DNA from: an uncultured Lachnospiraceae bacterium
Lineage (GTDB): Bacteria; Bacillota; Clostridia; Lachnospirales; Lachnospiraceae
Length of the DNA stretch: 32,657 nucleotides
Direction of reading: 5' to 3'
Assembly (NCBI GenBank): GCA_902762905.1
Contig: CACWQE010000030.1
Span: 1-32,657 of the forward strand
The notes below the pieces were generated by a model. The model was not told the DNA's origin and searched no databases. It worked only from the letters and a program-made list of their open reading frames with translations. Below, piece by piece: positions 23,312 through 32,657 of the stretch (position 1 is its first letter; each line of letters begins with the position of its first letter). The translations under genes and the position numbers were made by a program.

Positions 23312-23680
23312 ATGACTACTCAGGAATTTATCGAAGAGATCAAGAAGTTAAGCGTATTAGAGTTAAACGATTTAGTTAAGGCTTGTGAGGAAGAGTTCGG
23401 CGTATCTGCAGCAGCAGGTGTTGCAGTTGTAGCAGCAGGCGGAGCAGCTGGTGAAGCAGCAGCAGAGAAGGACGAGTTCGATGTTGAGTTAACAGAAGTT
23501 GGACCAAACAAGGTTAAGGTTATCAAGGTTGTTCGTGAGGTAACTGGTTTAGGTCTTAAGGAAGCTAAGGAAGTTGTAGATGGCGCTCCTAAGGTAGTTA
23601 AAGAGGGAGCTTCTAAGGCTGAGGCTGAGGACATCAAGACTAAGTTAGAGGCTGAGGGTGCTAAGATCACATTAAAGTAA
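23312..23680 (+). CDS. rplL: 50S ribosomal protein L7/L12
   Basis: L7/L12 forms the multi-copy stalk that recruits and activates translational GTPases. The 122-residue protein has the N-terminal dimer domain ([20 protein letters not shown]), an Ala/Gly hinge, and the C-terminal domain with [29 protein letters not shown] 23312 follows GGAGG by eight or nine bases; the in-frame start at 23297 would fall on that ribosome site. Codon use is strongly biased. Confidence 0.97.
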   Translation: MTTQEFIEEIKKLSVLELNDLVKACEEEFGVSAAAGVAVVAAGGAAGEAAAEKDEFDVELTEVGPNKVKVIKVVREVTGLGLKEAKEVVDGAPKVVKEGASKAEAEDIKTKLEAEGAKITLK

Positions 23681-23734
23681 TCTGCACGTAACAGTGAGCT
23701 ATGCAAAAGCAGGAAGTGCTTTTGTACACATAAC

Positions 23735-23777
23735 AAAAAGTGTCGTCGGAATGCATGCGTTCTGACGGCACTTTTTT
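23735..23777 (+). terminator. rplJL terminator 1
   Basis: AAAAAGTGTCGTCGGAAT pairs with GTTCTGACGGCACTTTTTT (wobbles allowed) around an ATGC loop region, followed by T residues. It is the strongest of three consecutive hairpins. Confidence 0.9.
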
Positions 23778-23793
23778 CTTTACTGCCAGTTAT

Positions 23794-23821
23794 GAAAGTG
23801 TCGAAAGCGGCACTTTTTTTC
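23794..23821 (+). terminator. rplJL terminator 2
   Basis: AAAGTGTCG pairs with CGGCACTTT around AAAG, followed by Ts. It shares the AAAGTG/CACTTT core with terminators 1 and 3. Confidence 0.8.
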
Positions 23822-23830
23822 TTGCGTGGT

Positions 23831-23851
23831 AAAAGTGTATTAGCACTTTTT
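23831..23851 (+). terminator. rplJL terminator 3
   Basis: AAAAGTG (23831-23837) pairs with CACTTTT (23844-23850) around TATTAG, then T-rich sequence. Weakest of the three. Confidence 0.6.
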
Positions 23852-23892
23852 GTTTTGCAAATGTTGTGATACCGGGCTGGCAAGTAAAGTGT

Positions 23893-24135
23893 TTAAGATG
23901 TGGCTTGGAAGTGACTGACATTCCCAACGACTTGTCTGGCGTCCTTGCTGTAACATCCGGTTGAAATGATATCGAATCGGTCGTCGTCTGGTTTCATAGC
24001 GTCTTCTAACACGGTGTCAAAATCCTTTGATGGTTTGCTGTGTTGTGGGTTCTCACGTTCCTGTTGCCTTGTGTAACGTGGCATTGCATAGACTGCAATG
24101 ACTGCTTTGATCGGGGTAAATGTTTTGTCATTCAT
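23893..24135 (-). CDS. Small hypothetical protein, possible motility-regulon member
   Basis: An 80-residue product with no membrane segment. It begins with a short beta-like part (FTPIKAVIAVYAMPRYT), has a Pro/Ser/Lys-rich middle (ENPQHSKPSKDFDTVLEDAM), and ends with a Cys-containing stretch (DIISTGCYSKDARQVV). I do not recognise a family. It is a real gene judging by AAGGAGG eight bases before the ATG and a sigma-28-like promoter about 55 bp upstream. It lies alone on the minus strand between rplL and the HD gene. FliK-like or export-substrate N-termini are often of this small, disordered kind, but the link to motility rests only on the promoter. Confidence 0.7.
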   Translation of the reverse strand: MNDKTFTPIKAVIAVYAMPRYTRQQERENPQHSKPSKDFDTVLEDAMKPDDDRFDIISTGCYSKDARQVVGNVSHFQATS

Positions 24136-24189
24136 AGTAATCTCCTCCTTGAAATTACGTTAGAATGTAGCACTTCCTTTCTAATATAT

Positions 24190-24217
24190 ATATCGACAGG
24201 ATGCGTGTGATAACTTA
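24190..24217 (-). promoter_or_regulatory. Candidate sigma-28 promoter of the 80-aa gene
   Basis: On the minus strand TAAG, 16 bp, GTCGATAT, seven of eight to the SigD -10 consensus. The spacer is one base longer than ideal. It ends about 55 bp before the start codon. Confidence 0.5.
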
Positions 24218-24391
24218 GAAAAGCATGGACGAATGTGCGGGATAAGCGTATAATGGCGATAATATGGGATTTGATATTATATTATTGAAATCAAAAGACG
24301 GATATTGAATGGTTATGTGAAGTATAATAAGAATGATAATGAGATAAGATTCGTATTGTCAGATTTGACGTAATAGGAAATGGGAGGAAAT

Positions 24392-24937
24392 ATGGCGGAT
24401 TATATAACAACCTATGGAGGTACACATTTTATACCGCTTGAACCGGCGGCAGAGGATATTCATATTACGGATATTGCACATGCACTTTCCCTGCTTTGCA
24501 GGGGCAATGGTCATGTAAAGCATTTCTTTTCGGTGGGGCAACACTGTGTGAATTGCGCGTTAGAGGCAATGGCGAGAGGATATAGCAGGCGGGTATGTCT
24601 TGCGTGTCTGTTACATGATGCAAGTGAAGCATATCTTTCGGATGTGCCAAGACCATTTAAGAAGACATTGCCGTCTTATCAGGCATTAGAGGAACATTTT
24701 TTATCCATTATTTATGAGAAGTATTTAGGAAGTGATCTGACAAATGAGGAACGTCAGATGGTGCGGGCGATTGATGATGATATGCTGTATTTTGATCTGG
24801 CAGAATTGTTGGGAGAAAGACCGGATGGAGAGATGCCGGAGATGGAAAGCGTGTTTTCAGAAGAGTATGTACCATTTATAGAGGTGGAAGAGAAGTATCT
24901 GGAATTGTTTCGTGAATTAAGTTGTGGCTACAAATAG
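24392..24937 (+). CDS. HD-domain phosphohydrolase (YfbR-like)
   Basis: This 181-residue protein has ITTYGGTHFIPLEP at the start, HFFSVGQHCVNCA with the first metal His, LLHDASEAYLSDVPRPFK with the HD pair, and IDDDMLYFD for the last Asp. YfbR-type enzymes remove the 5' phosphate from deoxynucleotides; similar proteins also occur in phages. The C-terminal part is acidic. ATG 24392 has GGGAGG four bases upstream, a little close; ATG 24380 is an in-frame alternative with a worse site. It is the only gene between the rplJL unit and rpoBC on this strand and is closed by its own terminator. Confidence 0.85.
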   Translation: MADYITTYGGTHFIPLEPAAEDIHITDIAHALSLLCRGNGHVKHFFSVGQHCVNCALEAMARGYSRRVCLACLLHDASEAYLSDVPRPFKKTLPSYQALEEHFLSIIYEKYLGSDLTNEERQMVRAIDDDMLYFDLAELLGERPDGEMPEMESVFSEEYVPFIEVEEKYLELFRELSCGYK

Positions 24938-24963
24938 AATTAGAACATATACAATCGATGATC

Positions 24964-24999
24964 AGGGCATGCCGGTATGGTGTGCCTTATTTTGTTTTG
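24964..24999 (+). terminator. Terminator of the YfbR-like gene
   Basis: AGGGCATGCC (24964-24973) pairs with GGTGTGCCTT (24979-24988), three wobbles included, then ATTTTGTTTT. From here to the rpoB promoter at 25248 I see only A/T-rich sequence. Confidence 0.65.
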
Positions 25000-25247
25000 C
25001 AATTTTGTGTGACGCAAAAGAGCTGCAAGCAATTCTTTGTTCCAGTATGACAAAGGTGTATGATTAAGTCGATAGATCGTGATATTTAGGGGTTAAAATA
25101 GGAAATATATGGAATAAATATAATGAAACGATATATAGAGTTGCTCTGGCTGTGCCAAAATGAAATCTAGATATAGGAGAAAAGTACCGAGTATTCCACA
25201 ACATCTATGCCTGAAAATATAAATTTAAAAATTTTCAAAATAATTGG

Positions 25248-25276
25248 TTGACACTGGAAATTGGACGTGATAGAAT
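25248..25276 (+). promoter_or_regulatory. rpoBC promoter
   Basis: TTGACA (25248-25253), 17 bp, TAGAAT (25271-25276). It shows that rpoBC has its own start apart from rplJL. The leader is about 65 nt. Confidence 0.85.
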
Positions 25277-25348
25277 ATTAAAATGTCATTATTGTGGGTA
25301 GGTATCCGCAATGGTCACAAACAATAAAGTCAAGGGGTGAAAACGTCA

Positions 25349-28300
25349 ATGGAAAAGAGCAGAATTAGTCCTGTGAAAGCGGGAAAAGGAATCCGTATGA
25401 GTTATTCCAGACAGAAAGAAGTACTTGAGATGCCGAATTTGATCGAAGTACAGAAAGACTCATATAAGTGGTTCTTAGATGCGGGACTTAAAGAGGTGTT
25501 CGAAGATATCTCTCCAATCACAGATTACAGCGGTCAGCTTAGTTTGGAATTTGTAGACTTCCAGTTGTGTGAGGATGATATCAAGTACTCAATTGAGGAA
25601 TGCAAGGAAAGAGATGCAACATATGCAGCTCCGTTGAAAGTGAATGTACATCTTCATAATAAGGAAACAGATGAGATCAATCAGCATGACATTTTTATGG
25701 GTGATTTGCCTTTGATGACAGAGACTGGTACCTTTGTAATTAATGGTGCAGAGCGTGTTATCGTTAGTCAGTTGGTTCGTTCACCTGGTATCTATTATGC
25801 AATCGGACATGATAAGACCGGTAAGCCGTTATATTCATGTACCGTAATTCCGAACCGTGGTGCATGGTTAGAGTACGAGACGGATTCGAATGACGTTTTC
25901 TACGTACGTGTAGATAGAACAAGAAAGGTGCCGATCACTGTATTGATTCGTTCATTAGGTATCGGAACCAATGAAGAGATTCGCGAACTATTTGGCGATG
26001 AGATCAAGATCTTAAGAAGTATGGAGAAAGATCCTTCTACCAGCTATGAAGAAGGTCTTTTGGAATTATATAAGAAGATCCGTCCAGGTGAGCCTTTGGC
26101 GGTTGAGAGCGCAGAGAGTTTGATCAATGCGATGTTCTTTGATCCTAGACGTTATGATTTAGCGAAAGTTGGACGCTATAAGTTTAATAAGAAGCTTTCG
26201 TTTAAGAACCGGATTGCTGGACAGATGTTAGCAGAAGACGTTGTAAGCCCTGTAACAGGTGAGATTCTTGCAAAGGCAGGAGATATGCTTACAAGAGAGA
26301 GTGCAACAGCAATTCAGAATGCAGCTGTATCTTATGTTATGATTCAGACAGAGACCCGCAATGTGAAAGTCTTATCTAACATGATGGTTGATATCAAAGA
26401 GTATGTTGACTTTGATACAGAGGAACTCGGAGTAACAGAAGCTGTATTCTACCCTGTATTAGCACAGTTATTAGAGGAATATACAGATGAAGAGGAATTG
26501 AAGCGTGCAATTAAGAGAGATATTCATGATTTGATTCCAAAGCATATTACAAAGGAAGATATCTTAGCATCTATCAATTATAATATTCACCTTGAGTACG
26601 GAATTGGTACAGATGATGATATTGACCATTTGGGTAACCGTCGAATCAGAGCAGTTGGCGAGTTGTTACAGAACCAGTATCGTATTGGTCTTTCCAGATT
26701 AGAGAGAGTAGTACGTGAGAGAATGTCTACACAGGATATCGAGACAATTTCACCACAGTCTTTGATCAATATTAAGCCGGTCACAGCTGCTGTGAAGGAG
26801 TTCTTCGGAAGTTCCCAGTTGTCACAGTTTATGGATCAGAATAATCCGCTTTCTGAGTTGACACATAAGAGACGTTTATCTGCATTAGGACCTGGTGGTC
26901 TTTCCCGTGATAGAGCCGGATTCGAGGTGCGAGATGTACATTATACACATTATGGTAGAATGTGTCCGATCGAGACTCCTGAAGGTCCTAACATCGGTTT
27001 GATCAACTCTCTTGCTACGTATGCAAGAATTAATGAATATGGTTTCGTTGAGGCACCATATCGTAAACTGGACAAGACAGATATAGAGAATCCGGTTGTA
27101 ACAGATGAGGTTATCTATCTGACAGCCGATGAAGAAGATAATTACGTTGTTGTACAGGCGAATGAGCCTTTGAATGAGGATGGAACTTTTGCACATGCCA
27201 GAGTATCTGGTCGTTTCCGTGAAGAGACTGCCGAGTTTGATAAGAACCGTGCAGATCTGATGGACGTATCTCCTAAGATGGTGTTCTCTGTGGCAACATC
27301 TATGATTCCGTTCTTACAGAATGATGATGCAAACCGTGCGCTGATGGGATCTAACATGCAGCGTCAGGCAGTACCTCTTCTTACAACAGAGGCACCAATC
27401 GTTGGTACTGGTATGGAAGAGAAAGCAGCTGTTGACTCTGGTGTATGTATCGTTGCGAAGCATGATGGTGTAGTAGAGAAGTCTACAAGCAAGGAGATTG
27501 TGATCAAGTGCGACGATGGTACGAAGGACACATATCATGTCATTAAGTTTGCTCGAAGCAATCAGGGTAACTGTATGAATCAGAGACCAATCGTTGTGAA
27601 GGGCGAGAGAGTCAAAGCAGGAGATGTCATTGCCGATGGTGCTTCTACCGCTGGTGGTGAGATTGCTCTTGGTAAGAACCCATTGATCGGATTTATGACC
27701 TGGGAAGGTTATAACTACGAGGATGCGGTATTATTAAGTGAGAGATTAGTTCAGGAAGATGTATATACTTCTGTTCATATTGAAGAGTACGAATGCGAGG
27801 CAAGAGATACCAAGTTAGGTTCTGAGGAGATTACAAGAGATCTTGCAGGTCTTGGTCCGGATGTATTAAAGGATCTGGATGAGAATGGTATTATCCGTAT
27901 CGGTGCTGAGGTTCGTGCCGGTGATATCTTGGTTGGTAAGGTTACTCCGAAGGGAGAGACAGAGCTTACGGCTGAGGAGAGACTGCTTCGTGCAATCTTT
28001 GGTGAGAAAGCAAGAGAAGTAAGAGATACTTCCCTTCGTGTACCACATGGTGCGTTTGGTATTGTTATGGATACCAAGATCTTTACAAGAGAGGCAGGAG
28101 ACGAGCTTCCACCTGGAGTGAATAAGTCCGTTCGTGTGTACATTGCACAGAAGAGAAAGATCTCTGTTGGTGATAAGATGGCTGGTCGTCATGGTAACAA
28201 GGGTGTAATTTCCCGTATCCTTCCAGTAGAAGATATGCCATTCCTTCCAAATGGCCGTCCACTTGATATCGTATTGAATCCATTGGGTGTGCCTTCCCGT

Positions 28301-29170
28301 ATGAATATCGGACAGGTCTTGGAGATTCACTTAGGCCTGGCTGCTAAGGCATTAGGCTTTAAGATTGCAACTCCTGTGTTCGATGGTGCCAATGAGGAAG
28401 ATATCATGGAAACCTTGGAGATGGCGAACGATTACGTTAATGAAGAATGGGAAGTGTTCGATAAGAAATGGCGTCCACAGGTATCGGATGAGGTTATGGA
28501 TTATCTGTATGAGAACCGTGACCATAGAGAAGAGTGGAAGGGCGTTCCAATCAATCGTACCGGTAAGGTAACACTTCGTGATGGTAGAACCGGTGAGGAA
28601 TTTGATTCTCCTGTTACGATCGGATACATGCATTATCTGAAGCTTCACCATTTGGTAGATGATAAGATTCATGCTCGTTCTACTGGTCCATACTCATTAG
28701 TAACACAGCAGCCATTAGGTGGTAAAGCACAGTTTGGTGGTCAGCGTTTCGGTGAGATGGAGGTTTGGGCGTTAGAGGCATATGGTGCTTCTTACACCTT
28801 ACAGGAGATTCTGACTGTGAAGTCCGATGATGTAGTTGGCCGTGTGAAGACATACGAAGCAATTATTAAGGGTGATAATATTCCAGAACCTGGAATTCCA
28901 GAATCATTTAAGGTATTGCTGAAAGAGTTCCAGTCACTTGCATTGGATGTCCGTGTATTACGTGAGGATAATACAGAGGTTGAGATCGGTGAGAATGTGG
29001 ATTATGGTAGTGATGATATCCGCAAGTTCGGCGACATGGATTACAATCAGGAAGAGTCAGAGATGAAAGAACATGGTTATAGCGGTGTAGATGAGAATGA
29101 CGAAAGCTTCGAGTTAGAAGATAGCGGCGACAGCTATGACGATGACTATAACGATGATTACGATGAGTAA
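25349..29170 (+). CDS. rpoB: DNA-directed RNA polymerase subunit beta
   Basis: The beta subunit of RNA polymerase, 1273 residues. It opens with [20 protein letters not shown] and holds the rifampicin-binding segment [20 protein letters not shown] with [20 protein letters not shown] (26799-26920). In this segment the Asp, His and Ser positions most often changed in resistant strains are unchanged. [13 protein letters not shown] and [17 protein letters not shown] near the end are family signatures. The C-terminus carries an extra acidic tail rich in Asp, Glu and Tyr. ATG 25349 is chosen since AAGGGGTGA ends eight bases before it; GTG 25337 lies inside that site. rpoC follows after 20 bp. Confidence 0.97.
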   Translation: MEKSRISPVKAGKGIRMSYSRQKEVLEMPNLIEVQKDSYKWFLDAGLKEVFEDISPITDYSGQLSLEFVDFQLCEDDIKYSIEECKERDATYAAPLKVNVHLHNKETDEINQHDIFMGDLPLMTETGTFVINGAERVIVSQLVRSPGIYYAIGHDKTGKPLYSCTVIPNRGAWLEYETDSNDVFYVRVDRTRKVPITVLIRSLGIGTNEEIRELFGDEIKILRSMEKDPSTSYEEGLLELYKKIRPGEPLAVESAESLINAMFFDPRRYDLAKVGRYKFNKKLSFKNRIAGQMLAEDVVSPVTGEILAKAGDMLTRESATAIQNAAVSYVMIQTETRNVKVLSNMMVDIKEYVDFDTEELGVTEAVFYPVLAQLLEEYTDEEELKRAIKRDIHDLIPKHITKEDILASINYNIHLEYGIGTDDDIDHLGNRRIRAVGELLQNQYRIGLSRLERVVRERMSTQDIETISPQSLINIKPVTAAVKEFFGSSQLSQFMDQNNPLSELTHKRRLSALGPGGLSRDRAGFEVRDVHYTHYGRMCPIETPEGPNIGLINSLATYARINEYGFVEAPYRKLDKTDIENPVVTDEVIYLTADEEDNYVVVQANEPLNEDGTFAHARVSGRFREETAEFDKNRADLMDVSPKMVFSVATSMIPFLQNDDANRALMGSNMQRQAVPLLTTEAPIVGTGMEEKAAVDSGVCIVAKHDGVVEKSTSKEIVIKCDDGTKDTYHVIKFARSNQGNCMNQRPIVVKGERVKAGDVIADGASTAGGEIALGKNPLIGFMTWEGYNYEDAVLLSERLVQEDVYTSVHIEEYECEARDTKLGSEEITRDLAGLGPDVLKDLDENGIIRIGAEVRAGDILVGKVTPKGETELTAEERLLRAIFGEKAREVRDTSLRVPHGAFGIVMDTKIFTREAGDELPPGVNKSVRVYIAQKRKISVGDKMAGRHGNKGVISRILPVEDMPFLPNGRPLDIVLNPLGVPSRMNIGQVLEIHLGLAAKALGFKIATPVFDGANEEDIMETLEMANDYVNEEWEVFDKKWRPQVSDEVMDYLYENRDHREEWKGVPINRTGKVTLRDGRTGEEFDSPVTIGYMHYLKLHHLVDDKIHARSTGPYSLVTQQPLGGKAQFGGQRFGEMEVWALEAYGASYTLQEILTVKSDDVVGRVKTYEAIIKGDNIPEPGIPESFKVLLKEFQSLALDVRVLREDNTEVEIGENVDYGSDDIRKFGDMDYNQEESEMKEHGYSGVDENDESFELEDSGDSYDDDYNDDYDE

Positions 29171-29190
29171 TGGAAGGAGAGCAATAATAG

Positions 29191-32100
29191 ATGTCAGCGA
29201 TTAATAATCAGGAAACAGAACAACAGATGAATTTTGATGCGATTAAGATTGGCCTTGCTTCTCCAGAAAAGATTAGAGAATGGTCAAGAGGCGAAGTGAA
29301 GAAGCCTGAGACAATTAACTATAGAACATTGAAACCGGAAAAAGATGGTTTGTTCTGTGAAAGAATCTTCGGACCGAGCAAAGACTGGGAATGTCATTGT
29401 GGTAAGTATAAGAAGATTCGTTACAAAGGTGTTATTTGTGACCGATGCGGCGTTGAGGTTACAAAGGCTAATGTTAGACGTGAGAGAATGGGACATATCG
29501 AGCTTGCTGCTCCGGTATCTCATATCTGGTATTTCAAGGGAATCCCAAGTAGAATGGGATTGATCCTTGATATCTCACCAAGAGTATTAGAGAAAGTATT
29601 ATACTTTGCATCTTATATTGTGTTAGATCCAGGAGAGACAAATCTTGCGTATAAGCAGGTGTTGACTGAGAAGGAATACCGTGATGCAGAGGAAGAATAC
29701 GGATATGGTAAGTTCCGTGTTGGCATGGGCGCAGAGGCTGTAAAGGAATTGTTACAGGCAATCGATTTAGAGCAGGAAGCAGTAGATCTTCGTGCAGATC
29801 TTAAGGATGCAACTGGTCAGAAACGTGCTAAGATCATTAAGAGATTAGAGGTAGTGGAAGCATTTAGGGGTTCTGACAACAAGCCAGAGTGGATGATCTT
29901 AGATGCCGTTCCAGTTATCCCACCGGATATCCGTCCAATGGTTCAGTTGGATGGTGGACGTTTTGCTACATCTGATCTGAATGACTTATATAGAAGAATT
30001 ATCAACCGTAACAACCGTTTGAATCGTTTGTTAGAGTTGGGTGCACCAGATATCATTGTTCGTAATGAGAAGCGTATGTTACAGGAGGCGGTTGATGCTC
30101 TGATCGATAATGGTCGTCGTGGCCGTCCGGTAACAGGACCTGGTAACAGAGCATTGAAGTCTTTATCTGATATGTTAAAGGGTAAACAGGGTCGTTTCCG
30201 TCAGAACTTGTTAGGTAAGCGTGTTGACTACTCTGGACGTTCTGTTATCGTCGTTGGACCAGAACTTAAGATTTATCAGTGTGGTCTTCCAAAAGAGATG
30301 GCGATTGAGTTATTTAAGCCATTTGTTATGAAAGAGTTAGTATCCAGAGGCTTGGCACACAATGTAAAGTCTGCTAAGAAGATGGTAGAGAAGTTAGAGA
30401 CAGAGGTTTGGGATGTATTAGAGGATGTAATCAAAGAACATCCGGTAATGCTGAACCGTGCCCCGACACTTCATAGATTAGGTATTCAGGCATTTGAGCC
30501 AATCCTTGTAGAAGGTAAAGCGATCAAACTTCATCCATTGGTATGTACAGCGTTCAACGCCGACTTCGATGGTGACCAGATGGCTGTCCATCTTCCACTT
30601 TCTGTTGAGGCTCAGGCAGAGTGTAGATTCTTACTGTTGTCACCGAACAACTTATTGAAACCTTCCGATGGTGCAACGGTTGCCGTTCCTTCTCAGGATA
30701 TGGTACTTGGTATTTACTATCTGACGATTGATAAGCCGGGTGACAAGGGCGAAGGTAAGATCTTCAAGTCGAAGAATGAGGCAATTCTTGCTTATGAGAA
30801 TAAGGAGATTACATTACATTCAAAGATTAAAGTCAGAATGCATGGAACGATGCCAGATGGTACAGAGGGAACAACAATCATTGAGTCTACATTGGGAAGA
30901 ATCTTATTTAATGAGATCATTCCTCAGGATCTGGGAATTGTAGATCGTTCGATTCCGGGCAATGAGCTTGCATTAGAGATTGATTACCTGGTTGGTAAGA
31001 AGCAGTTAAAGCAGATTCTTGATAAATGTATCAACACGCATGGTGCAACCAAGACGGCAGAAGTGTTGGATGATGTCAAGAGTATTGGTTATAAGTATTC
31101 TACAAGGGCTGCATTGACCGTATCCATTTCTGAGATGACTGTGCCGGCTGCAAAGGGTGAAATCCTAGATGATGCACAGAATACAGTTGGACTGATCAAT
31201 GATAAGTTCAAGATGGGATTTGTAACAGAAGAAGAGCGTTACAATGCCGTTGTTCGTACTTGGGAAGCCGCAGATAAGAAGCTGACTAAGGCACTGTTAG
31301 ACGGTTTGGATAGATACAATAACATCAAGATGATGGCGGACTCTGGTGCCCGTGGTTCTGAGGCTCAGATTAAGCAGTTAGCTGGTATGCGTGGATTGAT
31401 GGCTGATACAACAGGTCGTACGATCGAATTGCCAATCAAGTCAAACTTCCGTGAGGGACTTGACGTATTGGAGTACTTCATTTCAGCGCATGGTGCTCGT
31501 AAAGGTCTTTCCGATACAGCACTTCGTACAGCCGATTCTGGTTACTTGACACGTCGTTTAGTTGATGTATCACAGGATCTGATCATTCGTGAGATTGATT
31601 GTTGTGAAGGTTCTGATGAGATTCCAGGTGCTTATGTAGAAGCATTTATGGAAGGTCGAGAGATGATTGAGAGCTTCCAGGATCGCATTACCGGTCGTTA
31701 TGCAGCAGAGTCTGTATATGACAAGGATGGTAATCTGATCGTAAAGGCAAATCATATGATTACACCAAAGCGTGCAGAGGCAATTATTAACCGTGGTGTG
31801 AATGCAGAAGGCGGAGCAGTTACAAAGCTTAAGATTCGTACAATCCTTAACTGTAAGTCACACATTGGAGTTTGTGCAAAATGCTACGGTGCGAACATGG
31901 CAACTGGTATGCCAGTACAGGTTGGTGAGGCTGTTGGTATTATCGCAGCACAGTCAATCGGTGAGCCAGGTACACAGCTTACAATGAGAACATTCCATAC
32001 AGGTGGTGTGGCCGGTGATGATATTACACAGGGTCTTCCTAGAGTAGAGGAGTTGTTTGAGGCTCGTAAGCCAAAGGGACTTGCAATCATTGCTGAGTTT

Positions 32101-32657
32101 GGCGGTGTAGTACAGGTTCGTGACAAAGAGGATAAGAGAGAAGTTGTTATTACAAATCAGGAGACTGGTGAGTCAAAAGCATACTTCATTCCATATGATG
32201 CAAGAATTAAGGTATTTGATGATGATGTAGTGGAAGCCGGTGATGAGCTTACGGTTGGTTCTGTTAACCCACATGATATCCTTAAGATTAAGGGTGTTCG
32301 TGCGGTACAGGATTACATGATCCGTGAGGTTCAGAAGGTATACCGTAATCAGGGTGTTGATATCAATGATAAGCACGTTGAGGTTATCGTTCGTCAGATG
32401 CTTAAGAAGGTTAAGATTGAGCACAGCGGAGATACCGATTACCTGCCAGGAACTTTAGTTGATGTATTAGATTACAATGAGAAGAATGAACAGTTAGAGG
32501 CAGAAGGTAAGGAGCCGGCAAAGGGAACACAGGTTATGCTTGGTATTACAAAGGCGTCCCTTGCTACCAATTCCTTCTTGTCAGCAGCATCCTTCCAGGA
32601 GACAACCAAGGTTCTGACAGAAGCTGCTATTAAGGGTAAGATTGATCCATTGATCGG
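29191..32657 (+). CDS. rpoC: DNA-directed RNA polymerase subunit beta' (3' end beyond window)
   Basis: The first ~1155 residues of beta', with no stop before the window ends. AAGGAGAG lies nine bases before ATG 29191. The N-terminal zinc site [20 protein letters not shown], the clamp segment [20 protein letters not shown], the catalytic NADFDGD (about 30556-30576), the bridge-helix region [16 protein letters not shown], and the second Cys cluster around [11 protein letters not shown] (from 31852) are all visible. It is transcribed with rpoB. Only a short C-terminal part should be missing. Confidence 0.97.
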   Translation, partial: MSAINNQETEQQMNFDAIKIGLASPEKIREWSRGEVKKPETINYRTLKPEKDGLFCERIFGPSKDWECHCGKYKKIRYKGVICDRCGVEVTKANVRRERMGHIELAAPVSHIWYFKGIPSRMGLILDISPRVLEKVLYFASYIVLDPGETNLAYKQVLTEKEYRDAEEEYGYGKFRVGMGAEAVKELLQAIDLEQEAVDLRADLKDATGQKRAKIIKRLEVVEAFRGSDNKPEWMILDAVPVIPPDIRPMVQLDGGRFATSDLNDLYRRIINRNNRLNRLLELGAPDIIVRNEKRMLQEAVDALIDNGRRGRPVTGPGNRALKSLSDMLKGKQGRFRQNLLGKRVDYSGRSVIVVGPELKIYQCGLPKEMAIELFKPFVMKELVSRGLAHNVKSAKKMVEKLETEVWDVLEDVIKEHPVMLNRAPTLHRLGIQAFEPILVEGKAIKLHPLVCTAFNADFDGDQMAVHLPLSVEAQAECRFLLLSPNNLLKPSDGATVAVPSQDMVLGIYYLTIDKPGDKGEGKIFKSKNEAILAYENKEITLHSKIKVRMHGTMPDGTEGTTIIESTLGRILFNEIIPQDLGIVDRSIPGNELALEIDYLVGKKQLKQILDKCINTHGATKTAEVLDDVKSIGYKYSTRAALTVSISEMTVPAAKGEILDDAQNTVGLINDKFKMGFVTEEERYNAVVRTWEAADKKLTKALLDGLDRYNNIKMMADSGARGSEAQIKQLAGMRGLMADTTGRTIELPIKSNFREGLDVLEYFISAHGARKGLSDTALRTADSGYLTRRLVDVSQDLIIREIDCCEGSDEIPGAYVEAFMEGREMIESFQDRITGRYAAESVYDKDGNLIVKANHMITPKRAEAIINRGVNAEGGAVTKLKIRTILNCKSHIGVCAKCYGANMATGMPVQVGEAVGIIAAQSIGEPGTQLTMRTFHTGGVAGDDITQGLPRVEELFEARKPKGLAIIAEFGGVVQVRDKEDKREVVITNQETGESKAYFIPYDARIKVFDDDVVEAGDELTVGSVNPHDILKIKGVRAVQDYMIREVQKVYRNQGVDINDKHVEVIVRQMLKKVKIEHSGDTDYLPGTLVDVLDYNEKNEQLEAEGKEPAKGTQVMLGITKASLATNSFLSAASFQETTKVLTEAAIKGKIDPLI

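Noticed and set aside
23320..23883. 187-aa minus-strand ORF opposite rplL
   Set aside because: It is a shadow of the very biased rplL codons and runs through the rplL terminators.

Overview
The window looks like a piece of chromosome from a motile, anaerobic Firmicute of the Lachnospiraceae type (Roseburia/Agathobacter/Butyrivibrio-like). The basis is the AT-leaning codon use, strong AGGAGG-type ribosome sites, a large Bacillus/Clostridium-class SRP RNA, an L10 leader, a flagellin with Firmicute sigma-28-type promoter signals, and several protein families that I know mainly from this group. The genus is an inference. There is no prophage, transposase, CRISPR array, tRNA or rRNA in view.

Layout. 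1-246 is the truncated right part of a structured repeat element. 340-2638 is a likely operon: a CmpB-type membrane protein with a hendecad coiled coil, a small helical protein, and rsmA/ksgA. 2720-4317 holds a Lachnospiraceae-type hypothetical gene that converges on and overlaps a GNAT acetyltransferase. 4455-5306 is tadA followed by the SRP RNA with its own promoter and terminator. 5418-6634 has an HD-domain hydrolase and a membrane-anchored hypothetical protein. 6709-8029 is a minus-strand pair: a TSCPD-domain protein and a stand-alone murG. 8270-10126 is a membrane protein and a PdaA-like polysaccharide deacetylase. 10209-14922 contains pgi, malQ, plsC and a membrane-anchored Lys-rich protein.

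14930-15852 is a gene-free kilobase holding two divergently oriented copies of the same repeat element seen at 1-246. 15936-22414 is a motility island: a 1153-residue protein with a FliK-like C-terminus, flagellin, and a convergent FliD-like protein, with sigma-28-type promoters before the last two. 22489-23852 is rplJ-rplL with promoter, L10 leader and attenuator, closed by three tandem terminator hairpins. 23893-24135 (minus) is an 80-aa orphan with its own sigma-28-like promoter. 24392-24937 is a second HD hydrolase. 25248 to the end is rpoB and the 5' part of rpoC under a separate promoter.

The most unusual material is the modular repeat element. It has three copies, two with a nested long hairpin and one with a different long hairpin at the same place. 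The two plus-strand copies end 80-95 bp upstream of genes. Also notable are the possible motility-regulon assignment of the 80-aa orphan, the separation of rplJL from rpoBC by an unrelated HD gene, and a perfect 7-bp inverted repeat filling the spacer of the rplJL promoter. All similarity statements come from reading the sequence and from recalled family knowledge; no database search was run.
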